Assembly (NCBI GenBank): GCA_025201845.1
Contig: MU603951.1
Location: 128,200-192,199, forward strand
Reading direction: 5' to 3'
Length of the DNA stretch: 64,000 bases
From: Martensiomyces pterosporus
Lineage: Eukaryota > Kickxellomycota > Kickxellomycetes > Kickxellales > Kickxellaceae
Positions 28,705 to 38,273 of this stretch are shown here, in pieces; the first letter of the stretch is position 1; each line of letters opens with the position of its first letter. The position numbers and the translations under genes are program-made. The notes under the pieces are model-generated. The model did no database searches and was not told the origin of the DNA. It saw only the letters and a program-made list of their open reading frames with translations.

Positions 28705-31650
28705 TCAGCTTGCATGTACCAGAACGCGCGCGATGTCGTCGAGCTCGCGCTCGAGCGTATCAAGACGGCGACCAACGCCTTGCGAGACATTGAGGATATC
28801 GTCAATCGCCGCCTGCGTGTCTTTGCTAGTTGTCTGCAGCTCTGCGACTTGGCGCTGGATATATGCATATCGCTCACGCTGAACAGCGCCGTCGGTGTTG
28901 GGGCCAGTCGGCGATGCCTGTATCTCCTTGAGGAACGACTGATAGAATGAGCTGGCGCTGGTGCTGATATCGTGCATCTCCTTCCACCCACGCAGGATAA
29001 GCAGCCAGTCGTCCAGGGGAAGCTCCTCCTCACCGGGCGTCTGTATGGCCATTGAGGAGGGGTCGCTGGTAGGCAGCACGCCGCTGATGGCGGTTATGCC
29101 AGATCTGGCAAGCGCCATGTCTCTGCTGGCGGCGTCGTCCTTGAGTAGCTGGTGCGATGGAGCGTCCCTCTGGGAACCGCTCCTGCCGATGCTCGATGTA
29201 ACTGCCGTGCTGCCGTCGTCCAGAATCCTGGCGCTGTTGGATACGCTGCGCTGGAGCGACGCCGTGTCCGACGATGTAGTGGGAGACAAGGGCTCGCTGT
29301 CGTCGTCGCCGTCATTAACATCAACGGTTTCGCTGCTCTCCTGCTGGTCGTCAGCATCGTCAGGCTCGCCTGCCTCCTCACTAGCAGCAGTCTCCGAAGA
29401 TGGCCTCAGCGTCGATGTGCTCTGCACAAGCACCTGGTTGGTGCTGTTGACAGCAGCAGCAGCCTGCGAGGCGGCGGTAGTGTCGGCAGATGCTCCGGCA
29501 CTCCGTGTGCCTGGCAGACTGCCAGCTGGAGGAGACACACCAGGTAAATGAAAGCCGGCTTGCGTTGGCGACGGACTAGAAGCAGCGACGCTTGCACGAC
29601 CGCTTGTCACGCCAATATCAGTTGCTGATGCGGTCGCCTTTGCATTGAGGGGCTTCAGGCTGTCTGGCGACAGGGTGCTGCTGGTGGGTTTGCTGATGTA
29701 TCCAAGAGTGCTCGACGACCTTGTAAGAAGCGAGGGATGCTGTTCAGGCGGCGATGCAGATGCCTGGAAGTCGGCACCAACGATGGTTCCCAAAGCCGAT
29801 ATCTGCACAGTGTTGCGCTTTGCTCTGTTGATGGCGCTCTGCGGCGGACGGGTCTTTGGCGGCGGGATGCTGCGCAGGAGGCCCTGCACGACCTGGCGCG
29901 AGTCTGGCAGCTGCTCTTTCTCGTTGGGTCCGAATGACGGGCTACTGATGGTTGGACGGGTCTTTGCGGCGTCGCTGCTGCCATCTTTGTTTGCTGTTTG
30001 CGAAGAGCCACTTGCGCTGCTGGCAGCACCGACATCGACAGGCTCAATCTGCGCTTTGCGTTCGGTATCGTGGGCTGGTGGGTCGCGCTGCATATTATCG
30101 GCTGGGCCAGTCGCAGCAGCATCAGCGTTGCTGGCAGACGGCGCGGCCTGAATTCCCTCGCCAACAGACGCAGCGATGGAGGTGCGCAGGATGCTCCGCG
30201 AACCAGTCTCGAGGTTCATGTAAGGGTCGTCCTCAGCGGGAGAAGACGCAGGGAGCAGGCGGCTCTGTGGCATGGACTTGTCCGCCAGCGCAATTGTGCA
30301 TACGTCGGGGTCGATGGCTCCAGCGTCAGGAACACGGATCCTGGTGGTTTTGTGGAGGTAGTCGAGGAAAGACGAAACCTGGCCATCGTAGTTCAGAGGC
30401 ACTATTCCGCGCTGCTGGATCTGAGCGTGCAGGCGGAACTCGAACTTGAGCGACTGGGCGATATTAAATACGGCGAGCGCGCGGTGCAGAACCTCGCTGA
30501 ACATTTCGTCGGCAAATGCCGTGATGGTAGCCTCCGAGGTGCTGAATGCGTCGACATGGACGATTTTAAGCGAGTATCTGCCCGCCTCCTCAGACTCCTG
30601 CTCGGCGTTTGCACTGTCAAGAGCGCCCATGATGGAATCGCCCTCATCAGAGTCATCGTTGGATGGGTAAAAGTCGGACGGGCCAGTGACGATGTGAGGG
30701 ATGTGCGCTTTTTCGTGGCTATTATCGTATTCGTCGTCGAGCGACATGGCGGCCCGAGGTACTTGGCCATCCCCATGGTCGCCGTTGTCTGCATCTATGG
30801 CCATGTGGTTATCGTCAAGCTCAGCGTCAGAGTCAACCATGCTCTCGCCCGAAATCTGGCCAGGCGTGGGAGCAGGTGTGTTTGCGCGGCGGGGGCCGGA
30901 GACAGAGCCCAAATTAGCGTCGTTCGCTTGTCTGTGAGAGCCGGGAGCCTCTCTATTGTCTTCGAACTGGCTGATATTTCCAGCATCAGCGCTATAGTAG
31001 TAGCTATAGTCGCTATTGTCGTCACTGAAGTCAGCATCGCTCTTGACTCCATCTGCCTGCAAGGAATGGGCGCTGCTGCTACCACTGCCTCCAATGTGGA
31101 CATGCTCGACGGCGCCCTCTTCTTCTTCGTCCTCGTCATATCCATATCCATCGTCGTCGTCCTCGTCCTCGTCATCATCGTCATCGTCATCGTCGTCCTC
31201 GTCGTCCGTGACGGGATTGCTGATAAACACCTGCGTTACAAGTTTGCTGTTGAACTGCACTCTGCGCGACTTTGTGTTGGGCACAGGGCGGATTCTGCTG
31301 CTGACAATGTGCTCGGGGTCAGCCATGCACAGCTTGAGGTTCTTGCGGCGGTTGACGCGAGCAAGCTTCTCACGCGCCGTCTCCACGTTCTCTGCGGGAA
31401 TATAGCCGATCTGGTTGTTGCGCACCACCTGTACTAGCCACCAGTACGAATTCGAATCGTCTAGCAGAGTCAGCTTCTCGCCATCTTGCACAGACACCTG
31501 GCCCTCGACCATTGCAGGGAACTCGAACAATGCATAGACGTGGTTGAAGTCGACGTCCTCGTCGACCAAGGACGAGACAGACTCGTTATCGTCGGACTCT
31601 ACGTCCTGGTCGGTCGGAACGCCGTCGAATTCCAGGCCCTGAAAGTTCAT
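28705..31650 (-). CDS. SH3 polarity protein, Tea4/Bud14-like PP1 adaptor
   Basis: 981 residues. The SH3 domain lies at about 36-92 (HVYALFEFPAMVEGQVSVQD, NSYWWLVQV, GYIPAENVE). It is followed by the family block RPVPNTKSRRVQFNSKLVTQ, whose RVQF at 130-133 is a canonical PP1-docking motif, as used by Tea4 and Bud14 to hold Dis2/Glc7. Then comes a long Asp run (about 148-170), a conserved folded patch (KIVHVDAFSTSEATITAFAD, about residues 365-445) and long Ser/Ala-rich disorder. A C-terminal helical pair ends the protein (DDWLLILRGWKEMHDIS; a coiled coil near the end). Bud14 and Tea4 mark growth sites and regulate formins. Single exon, start at 31648-31650. Divergent from the RA-PH gene. Confidence 0.82.
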   Translation of the reverse strand: MNFQGLEFDGVPTDQDVESDDNESVSSLVDEDVDFNHVYALFEFPAMVEGQVSVQDGEKLTLLDDSNSYWWLVQVVRNNQIGYIPAENVETAREKLARVNRRKNLKLCMADPEHIVSSRIRPVPNTKSRRVQFNSKLVTQVFISNPVTDDEDDDDDDDDDEDEDDDDGYGYDEDEEEEGAVEHVHIGGSGSSSAHSLQADGVKSDADFSDDNSDYSYYYSADAGNISQFEDNREAPGSHRQANDANLGSVSGPRRANTPAPTPGQISGESMVDSDAELDDNHMAIDADNGDHGDGQVPRAAMSLDDEYDNSHEKAHIPHIVTGPSDFYPSNDDSDEGDSIMGALDSANAEQESEEAGRYSLKIVHVDAFSTSEATITAFADEMFSEVLHRALAVFNIAQSLKFEFRLHAQIQQRGIVPLNYDGQVSSFLDYLHKTTRIRVPDAGAIDPDVCTIALADKSMPQSRLLPASSPAEDDPYMNLETGSRSILRTSIAASVGEGIQAAPSASNADAAATGPADNMQRDPPAHDTERKAQIEPVDVGAASSASGSSQTANKDGSSDAAKTRPTISSPSFGPNEKEQLPDSRQVVQGLLRSIPPPKTRPPQSAINRAKRNTVQISALGTIVGADFQASASPPEQHPSLLTRSSSTLGYISKPTSSTLSPDSLKPLNAKATASATDIGVTSGRASVAASSPSPTQAGFHLPGVSPPAGSLPGTRSAGASADTTAASQAAAAVNSTNQVLVQSTSTLRPSSETAASEEAGEPDDADDQQESSETVDVNDGDDDSEPLSPTTSSDTASLQRSVSNSARILDDGSTAVTSSIGRSGSQRDAPSHQLLKDDAASRDMALARSGITAISGVLPTSDPSSMAIQTPGEEELPLDDWLLILRGWKEMHDISTSASSFYQSFLKEIQASPTGPNTDGAVQRERYAYIQRQVAELQTTSKDTQAAIDDILNVSQGVGRRLDTLERELDDIARVLVHAS

Positions 31651-32456
31651 TTATGCAGCAAAAAAAATGGAGACTACAGGCTGGGATTGAAACGGTGTTT
31701 TAGAAATCTCAGAAATAATAGTAATAAAAAGGTGAGGGCGAGCGTGGTGGGAAGGAGAGATGCGCTGCCTTAAGCTCCAACGGGACGCTGCTGAGGTATT
31801 AATAGCGCCGGCCAGCGCGGCTCTGGCCTTTGGCTCTTTCGAGCAGGAGCGGGCGCCAGTAGCCAATGGGCAGTGCTGGCGCGAAGGAGGGGCCCTGACG
31901 CGTTGCGTTCCTTGGAGCGACGGCTGCAGAGGCAGCGGGCGCAGTAGGCAGGTTGGAAGGAGCAGCTGCCAGTGGCGCTGGTGCTTTGGATAGTGGACAG
32001 CGGGCGGCGGGCGGCGAGCGGCGTGTGGGGGCTGGAGAGCAGCAAACAGACCAGCAGTGGCAGAAAATGAGAGGGAAGTAGTGCTGCCACGAGTGCTCCA
32101 GGCAGTGCAGCAAGCAGCAGCATTCTCTGGGTGCGGGTGAGCGTGGGCGGGACTCAGCGGCAGATGGGGCCAGTGCATTTCTTCCGGAGATTAGGAAGCG
32201 CGAGAAAGAAAAAAAAAATCACGACGCTGCACAAAATTTCGTCATGCGTTTCCAAAACCAGCACGAGGGATTGACTTACACGATCGCACCCAGAAGCCCA
32301 TTGGCTCTGCCACAATGCGGGCCATTTTGGCTTCATCAAGATGTTCGTGGACCACCAGTCTGCCGCCGCACTGAGCCTCTGAGCGCCTTCTCTCCTCTGT
32401 GCCACTGACCTTCGCCATTAATTTTCACGCATACTCTTCTGCACTCTTGAGTAAAG
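31651..32456. other. Intergenic: divergent Tea4-like/RA-PH promoter region
   Basis: 806 bp, GC-rich on the left half. No convincing gene is seen. Confidence 0.45.
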
Positions 32457-35400
32457 ATGGTAGGTGTCTTTTGTCTGCTTATTCGGGAGGCCCGCTTGCC
32501 CGTTGGTGAAGCGCTGCTTGAGTGGCAGCACCCGTAGCAGCATATGCAATATACGCGTGGCCAGCGAAATATTGCCATTTCTTTTTTGAAATTCCAGCCA
32601 GCGACCCGACAGCGCATGCACCAGTGCAGACAGCTCCTACTTACCATGCCTCTCAGTCCCCTCCGAAAACCACGCACTTGTAGCACTCATATCGCCAAGA
32701 CACCACCGGTAGCGGCGGGTTCTGGCGGCAGCAGCAGCCTCAGCAGCATCGGCCAGGCATATATGCTGAGGAGTGCCAGCACACCGACTCTGATGATGAC
32801 CATGTTCCGCTGAGCGTCATGGCTGGTGCGGCAGACTCGCTGCCCATTGCGCCGACCGGAGAAATATACAGCCACAATGGACACTACCAGCCACACGAAC
32901 GCCAACAACTGTATTTGCGCCATGAACAACAACAGCAGCAGCAGCAGCAACAGCAACAGCAACAACAGCAGCAGCAGCAACAGCAACAACAGCAGCAACA
33001 ATACGAGTCACAATATACCTACCAGCACTACACCGACGCCTACCTCCCACACCAACAGCAGCAACAACAACAACAGGCGGATTACCAGTACCATCTGGAG
33101 CTGGAGCTGGAGCATCAACAGCAGCAGTTCCAGCAACAATTTCTTCAACAATACCACCATATGCACCAGCAGCAGCAATTGGAGCAACAGGCCGCAAACC
33201 AGTTTGGGTGGATGCATGAGGGATTCCACATCCAGCAGCAGCAGCACCAGCAGCAGATTCCAGAGTACCGCTACTCCTTGGGATTCCAAAACACCCCGCA
33301 TAACCCAAACCTGCCAAGCCAGTATGCCAACACGCCTGCTCCACAGTTCTCTGACACCACACCGCAGTACCAGCCGTCTGCAGCAGCCGCTCTCCGCCGG
33401 GGACACGGACGACCATGGGTAAGGAGTGACACGCAAGTGGGGGCTCAGTCTGGTTGCGGCACCAACACACCAGCACCAGAGAACGATGGCGATTCCGGCA
33501 AATCTTCGTCATCATCTGAAGAATCGTCATCGTCATCATCAGACGAAACGTCCGCATTTGATGAAAATTCAGATGACGATGAGATTCCTATGGCCGCTTT
33601 GAGCATGACTGTCCCGGGTTCACGCCATACCTCTGCTGCTGGAGCAAGATCCAAAACAGCTGTAAATCCCCGTGCAAGACCGTCACCCACACCAACCTCT
33701 GCAACCACAGCCACGTCCACTTCCATATCCACCCCAACTTCTACTCCCCAGACTCTTTCTTACTCAAGCAGCATCCGCTCGCCTGGGTCCATCAAGCCCC
33801 TCCACCGCCTGGTGTCGAAGGGAAGCAGCAACGCGCCCCTGTCCTACGATGCCGGCGGCTACAATGCATCTGATAGCGACGATGACGTGCCGCTGTCGAG
33901 CATCTCTGCAGACTCTATGCATCAGGGATCAATTGGTTCCGCTATCCGGAGGACCAAAAGTGCTGCACTAGCCCCTATTAGCCCAAGATCTAGGCCACCC
34001 TGTGAGAAGGACAACAATAAGGGCAAGGGCAAGGGCAAGGGCAAGGGCAAAAGTAAGACCAGGGGCCAGTCAGCCATTAAAAGAGGCACGCCAAAGTCAC
34101 GCAGTATGCTTGTCAGACCAAGCGCTCACGGTCTGGACACCGCTGTGCCGCCTATGCCTGAACCGCTGCCAGCATCCAGTGGTGCCAAGAACCTTAGAGC
34201 CCAGTTCTCGCCTTTGGCTGGAAGCATTGCTGAGCATGAGCACGAAGATGGATATGAAGACGACTCTGACGAGGATGCGCCGCTGGATAAGCTGAAGGCT
34301 GAGCTGGAATCAGGAGCTCGCTCAATCCCGAATGCCGCCAGCAGCACTCCTGCCAATACGGAGGCCGTGCTTCTTGAAAACGACAGCCAGCATAGCGCTG
34401 TGTCCGGGGAAGTAGGCCCACCATCGACTGCTGATGCCGTCGTCGAACAGCATGTGTCAGCCAAGAGCGCGGGCAAAGGGAAGAAAAGATCACCGACAGC
34501 GCAGCATACCAGATCTGCAAGTCCTTGTGAGTCCTTCAACACTGACCAAGAATACTCACACTCTGAGCACTGCTCAGACGATGACGAGAACGAGGACTCT
34601 GACGAAGGCAGCCCGTCTGCATCACACCACTCGATCTCGCAGTCATCATTGAATACGGCAATGGAGGCGGACGAGGCAGATTCACGCCTAGCCAGCCAAA
34701 AATCGGATGCCAGCACACCAGCTTCTCCATCCACAGCACCCGAGCCCAAACAGCTGAGCAAGCACGGGAAAGAGAAGAAAACAGCAGGATATCTCCCCAC
34801 AGGCACGGCGCTCCCTGCACTGCCAGTGAAAACGCGCAGCATCAAGGGTCGTGCTGCTGTGCAGTATATTGCTCTGGGCGAAATTGCCGAGAACACCGAG
34901 AAGGCCATTGAGCAAGAGATAGAAGCCGAAGCCATCAATGGCGGCGGTTGTGACGGTGGTAGCCTACGGCACAATGAGCTAGCTAGGGCTGAAGACGGCG
35001 ACCACGGGCCAGGCGGAGGGTGCGATGGGAGTCGGTCTGCCGCTGCATCCTTTGAGACTGCATCGTCGAGCGGAGGCACCCTGATGGGCATTCTGCGTGA
35101 TGGGCCGGTGGAGCTGCTGACTGCATCCGCTGAGTGCTCAGGGTCAAAAGCCGTTGTCGAGAGAATTGTGCCCGAAGACTATGGTGATATTGACGAGCTG
35201 CTAGTGGACTTGGACGGCATCATGGGCGGCAGCTTAACTGCGCGCAGGCGTTTCTCCTTGGCCTTGATGAGGCGCAGCCTGGCGCTGGAGAACAGGCTGG
35301 TGGAGCCTGTCGATTACAGCGAAAGCGTCGAGGGGAGTGGCGGTAATGGCGTGCCGAAGATCGCCAAGGAGTTCACGCCCATTGAAATATCGAGCATTGG

Positions 35401-37174
35401 TGCCGACCCTAGTGGTTCTCTGGCCGACGACCTTGGGCTTGACGAGTTTATTCATAGCCCGGCTGCTGGAGATGCAGGCGATAGCAGCGTAGGTGCTAGT
35501 GGCTTGGGCCGTCTCCCTGGCGGAGGCGCAGATGAGTCCAAGGCCGCTGCTGATGCCGTGGAGCTCACGCCAGCACCCGAGCCTGTCGAGCTTACGCGCG
35601 GACAGAAGGTCCAGAAGGCGCTGGAGAAGCTGGATATACTTGATTTCCGCAAGGTCTCGATCCGAATCTACGTAAACGACGCTCGGCGCTACTACACATT
35701 TGTGCTGACGGAGTACAGCACATGCGAGATGATCCTTGGCGACATGAAGAAGAGCGGCATCATCGATCCGCAAAAGACCACCTGGGCACTGTTTGAGCTC
35801 GTCGACTACTTTGGCATCGAGCGGCCGCTGAACCACTTTGAGAACATCATGAGCGTTGTCGAGGGCTGGGAACCCAAGAGCAACAACTACATCGTCGTCA
35901 AGGGATTCTCGCACCAGTCTGCGTTGACGCTGGCTGGAGGCGTGAAGTCCGGCGACCATGCGATCCAGGGGATGCTGTACTACAGGATCAAGCGCAGCAA
36001 GTGGCAGAAGGGCGTGTTCCGTCTGCAGGGCCACAGCTTGATCCACATGAAGGACAGCCGCGGCGGCAAGTCGAAGAAAGATGCACACTACCTGACACTG
36101 GCCAACAGCGACGTGTACACCCCATTTGAGCCCCTTCGTGGGGCGCCTACAAGGTTTGTGTTTGGCCTCAAGTCGGAGATGCCGATGCAGATGTTTGAGA
36201 AGCCCGATGAGGACTACGTCAAGTGGTTTGCTGTTCCGACGCTTGATAGCCTGCGCGAGTGGCTGCAGGTCCTGCGGCTGGCGAAAAACCAGATCAAGTT
36301 CCGCGAGGTGCTGGAGCGCCGAGTGCTGGAAACCAGCGCAGCGAAGAACAACGACAACAGCCTGCCATTTAAGCCGCTTGTTGATCTAGCGGCAGACCGG
36401 CATGGAGACGACCCCGATAGCGCTGGAAAGGGTACCAAGGGCGCTGACTTTGGCACGGAGCTGGTGGCGTCAATCAACAAGATTGCAGCGAGCAGCAAGT
36501 ACGACCCCAGTGCGCTCGTTCAGGCCGCCGAGCAAGGCGGCGTCGATGTCAGCGACTTTAAGGCCCTGGGAACCAGCTCTGGCAGCCACAACCAAGATGC
36601 AGGAGAGGATCCGCAGGCAGCTGCCAATGTGTTCCAGCCTGGATCGCTGCTGTCGAAACCACGCAGGACTGCGGCTGAGGCAGAGACCAGCAAATCTCAG
36701 GGCAATGAAGAGCTGTTTGCAAAGGGGTCGCTGTTGTCGCAGCCACGGGAGAGCAAGGCGATTGCAGCGTCGCGTGCGATGCAGAGTGTTATGGCAAACA
36801 ACGGTGATGTGTTCACGCAGGGCTCGCTGCTGCGTGTCACTGAGCAGACAAAACCGCGTCCGCCTCATGTGGGCGGGGCTGCCAATGTACCCGCATCGCA
36901 GTTCCCGCTTGTGCAATTTGAGGAGCCCGAGCCCGAGTTTGGACCGAGGCTTAGCGCTCTCCCCAGTAGCCAGCGCTGCCAGACACTTCCATCTGCTGCG
37001 ACAGTAGGCGATTACACTAGCATGCATGGTGCACACAACAAAGCAGCGCTTGGTTCGCCGCAGGAGGTGGTCTTTGGCGGGTTGCTGGCAAGTGCACAAG
37101 CACAGCCACGCCGCCCTCATGCCAGCAACGACCATAGCCATGCCCAGTACCCTGGCGATGCATGCAACCACTGA
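32457..37174 (+). CDS. PolyQ protein with Ras-association and PH domains (MRL-like)
   Basis: The coding frame stays open upstream of the ATG at 32819 back to an acceptor TTGTAG ending at 32683. It reads HSYRQDTTGSGGFWRQQQ and then TDSDDDHVPLSV, which matches acidic-VPLS motifs found later in the protein. The nearest fitting donor is GTAGGT at 32460, directly after an ATG (32457-32459). The model is therefore exon 1 = ATG only and exon 2 = 32684-37174, giving 1497 residues. It has a polyQ tract (about 82-107), long Ser/Asp-rich disorder, an RA domain (about 987-1074; KVSIRIYVNDARRYYTFVL) and a PH domain (about 1094-1207; QGMLYYRIKRSKWQKGVFRL). RA followed by PH is the layout of Mig10/RIAM/lamellipodin Ras effectors. 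Three FxxGSLL motifs follow. If exon 1 is wrong, the start would be 32819. Confidence 0.78.
32925..33001 (+). repeat. CAG/CAA microsatellite encoding polyglutamine
   Basis: A mixed CAG/CAA run encodes about 25 consecutive glutamines, followed by further Q-rich stretches to about 33260. It is likely length-polymorphic. Confidence 0.9.
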
Positions 37175-37352
37175 CACGGCTAACTGCGTGCTCGCACTGG
37201 GCACGCTTTCATGTTTATATATACTTATTCTTTGTGTTATTCATTCGCTTTCTGTTTTATTCGTTTTCTTTGTGGCTTTCTCACGCATTCTGCCATTTGG
37301 GCGAATATAAGAGCCATTTGTGCACGGCACTCTGGAACAACTGAAGAGCGCT

Positions 37353-37718
37353 CTAGTAGTTGGGGCAGGAGGCGCCTTCTTCGTCGGCTGCTGGCTTGCT
37401 GGCTGGGACAGCTGGCTCTTTGGCGATACCGCGGCTTTTGACCGCAGAATCGCTGTGGCCAAGGCTCATGTCGGGCGCAATCTTGTTGCGCACCAGTTGC
37501 TTGACCTCCTTCATTTCAGGAAATCTCCCTTCGGTGCTGCGGTCAAACACAAGTTCTCCGCCAACATGCACAGCAAAGACGCCGCCCTTTTGCGGGATCA
37601 GTGCGACTTCGCCAAGAGCGTCACCAAATGTGGTGAGCAGCTCCTGCGCCATCCAGCCTGCACGCAGCAGCCATTTGCATTGGGTGCAGTAGTGGATCTC
37701 GACACGGGGCGATGGCAT
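37353..37718 (-). CDS. SelW/Rdx-family thioredoxin-like protein (Cys form)
   Basis: 121 residues. It opens MPSPRVEIHYCTQCKWLLRA: a beta strand leading to a CxxC (CTQC), the redox motif of the SelW/SelT/SelH family. The rest matches the family: QELLTTFGDALGEVALIP, GGVFAVHVGGELVFDRSTEG and RFPEMKEVKQLVRNKIAP. Selenocysteine is replaced by cysteine, as usual in fungi. A 35-residue polar tail ends in SCPNY. The start is the ATG at 37716-37718; the frame further upstream has no similarity to the family. It is convergent with the RA-PH gene. Confidence 0.88.
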   Translation of the reverse strand: MPSPRVEIHYCTQCKWLLRAGWMAQELLTTFGDALGEVALIPQKGGVFAVHVGGELVFDRSTEGRFPEMKEVKQLVRNKIAPDMSLGHSDSAVKSRGIAKEPAVPASKPAADEEGASCPNY

Positions 37719-38273
37719 GGTGGGCGCTATGTAATGGCGGGGCGACGGAGGACTGCTCGATGCGGAGATTGAAGAAAAAAAATGGACGGACATTTGCCAT
37801 AGGAACCTCAACCACGGACAATGCGGGGCTGGAATCCCATTTGCGGGGCTGTGACTATTATGCTTCAAGTCAGTCGCTTGTAGCTACACTGCACGTGTTG
37901 GGTGCACCATCTGGAACAAGCATCTGGGAAAGAGCATAGCCACTATGTAATCCCTTGGTGGACCTGCTCTGTCCACTCACTGTCCACTCACTGTCCACTC
38001 AGGCATACAATAAGCAATATTTGCCTGTAGTGGCAATAGTAGAGGAAGGGGACAAAGGTGACTACGATATGGACACCAACGAATAGACCGCATTCTGTAA
38101 GCGCCCCTGGTTGTCACCAGGAGTGGTTTAATCGAACCATCCCACAAGGGGTGCAGCGGGTAGCTGCTTATTGCACTGTTAATAAATGCACACTCTTTCT
38201 CGCTATCGACTGGGCAAGCGCATTTGTTGTACCCTCTTTACCCTCGTTGGATCTACACAGACAGCGGCCGGCA
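37719..38273. other. Intergenic: divergent SelW/AFG2-like region
   Basis: 555 bp. It holds three perfect 11-bp tandem units (37969-38001). No gene is recognised. Confidence 0.45.
37969..38001 (+). repeat. Three perfect tandem copies of CTGTCCACTCA
   Basis: Units lie at 37969-37979, 37980-37990 and 37991-38001, about 270 bp before the AFG2-like start. The core GTCCACTCA also occurs near 12460 and 48544. Confidence 0.9.

Noticed and set aside
29998..31437. 479-codon open frame antisense to the Tea4/Bud14-like gene
   Set aside because: Val/Ile runs are the complement of the Asp/Ser-rich sense strand, and the sense strand has SH3 and PP1-docking motifs.
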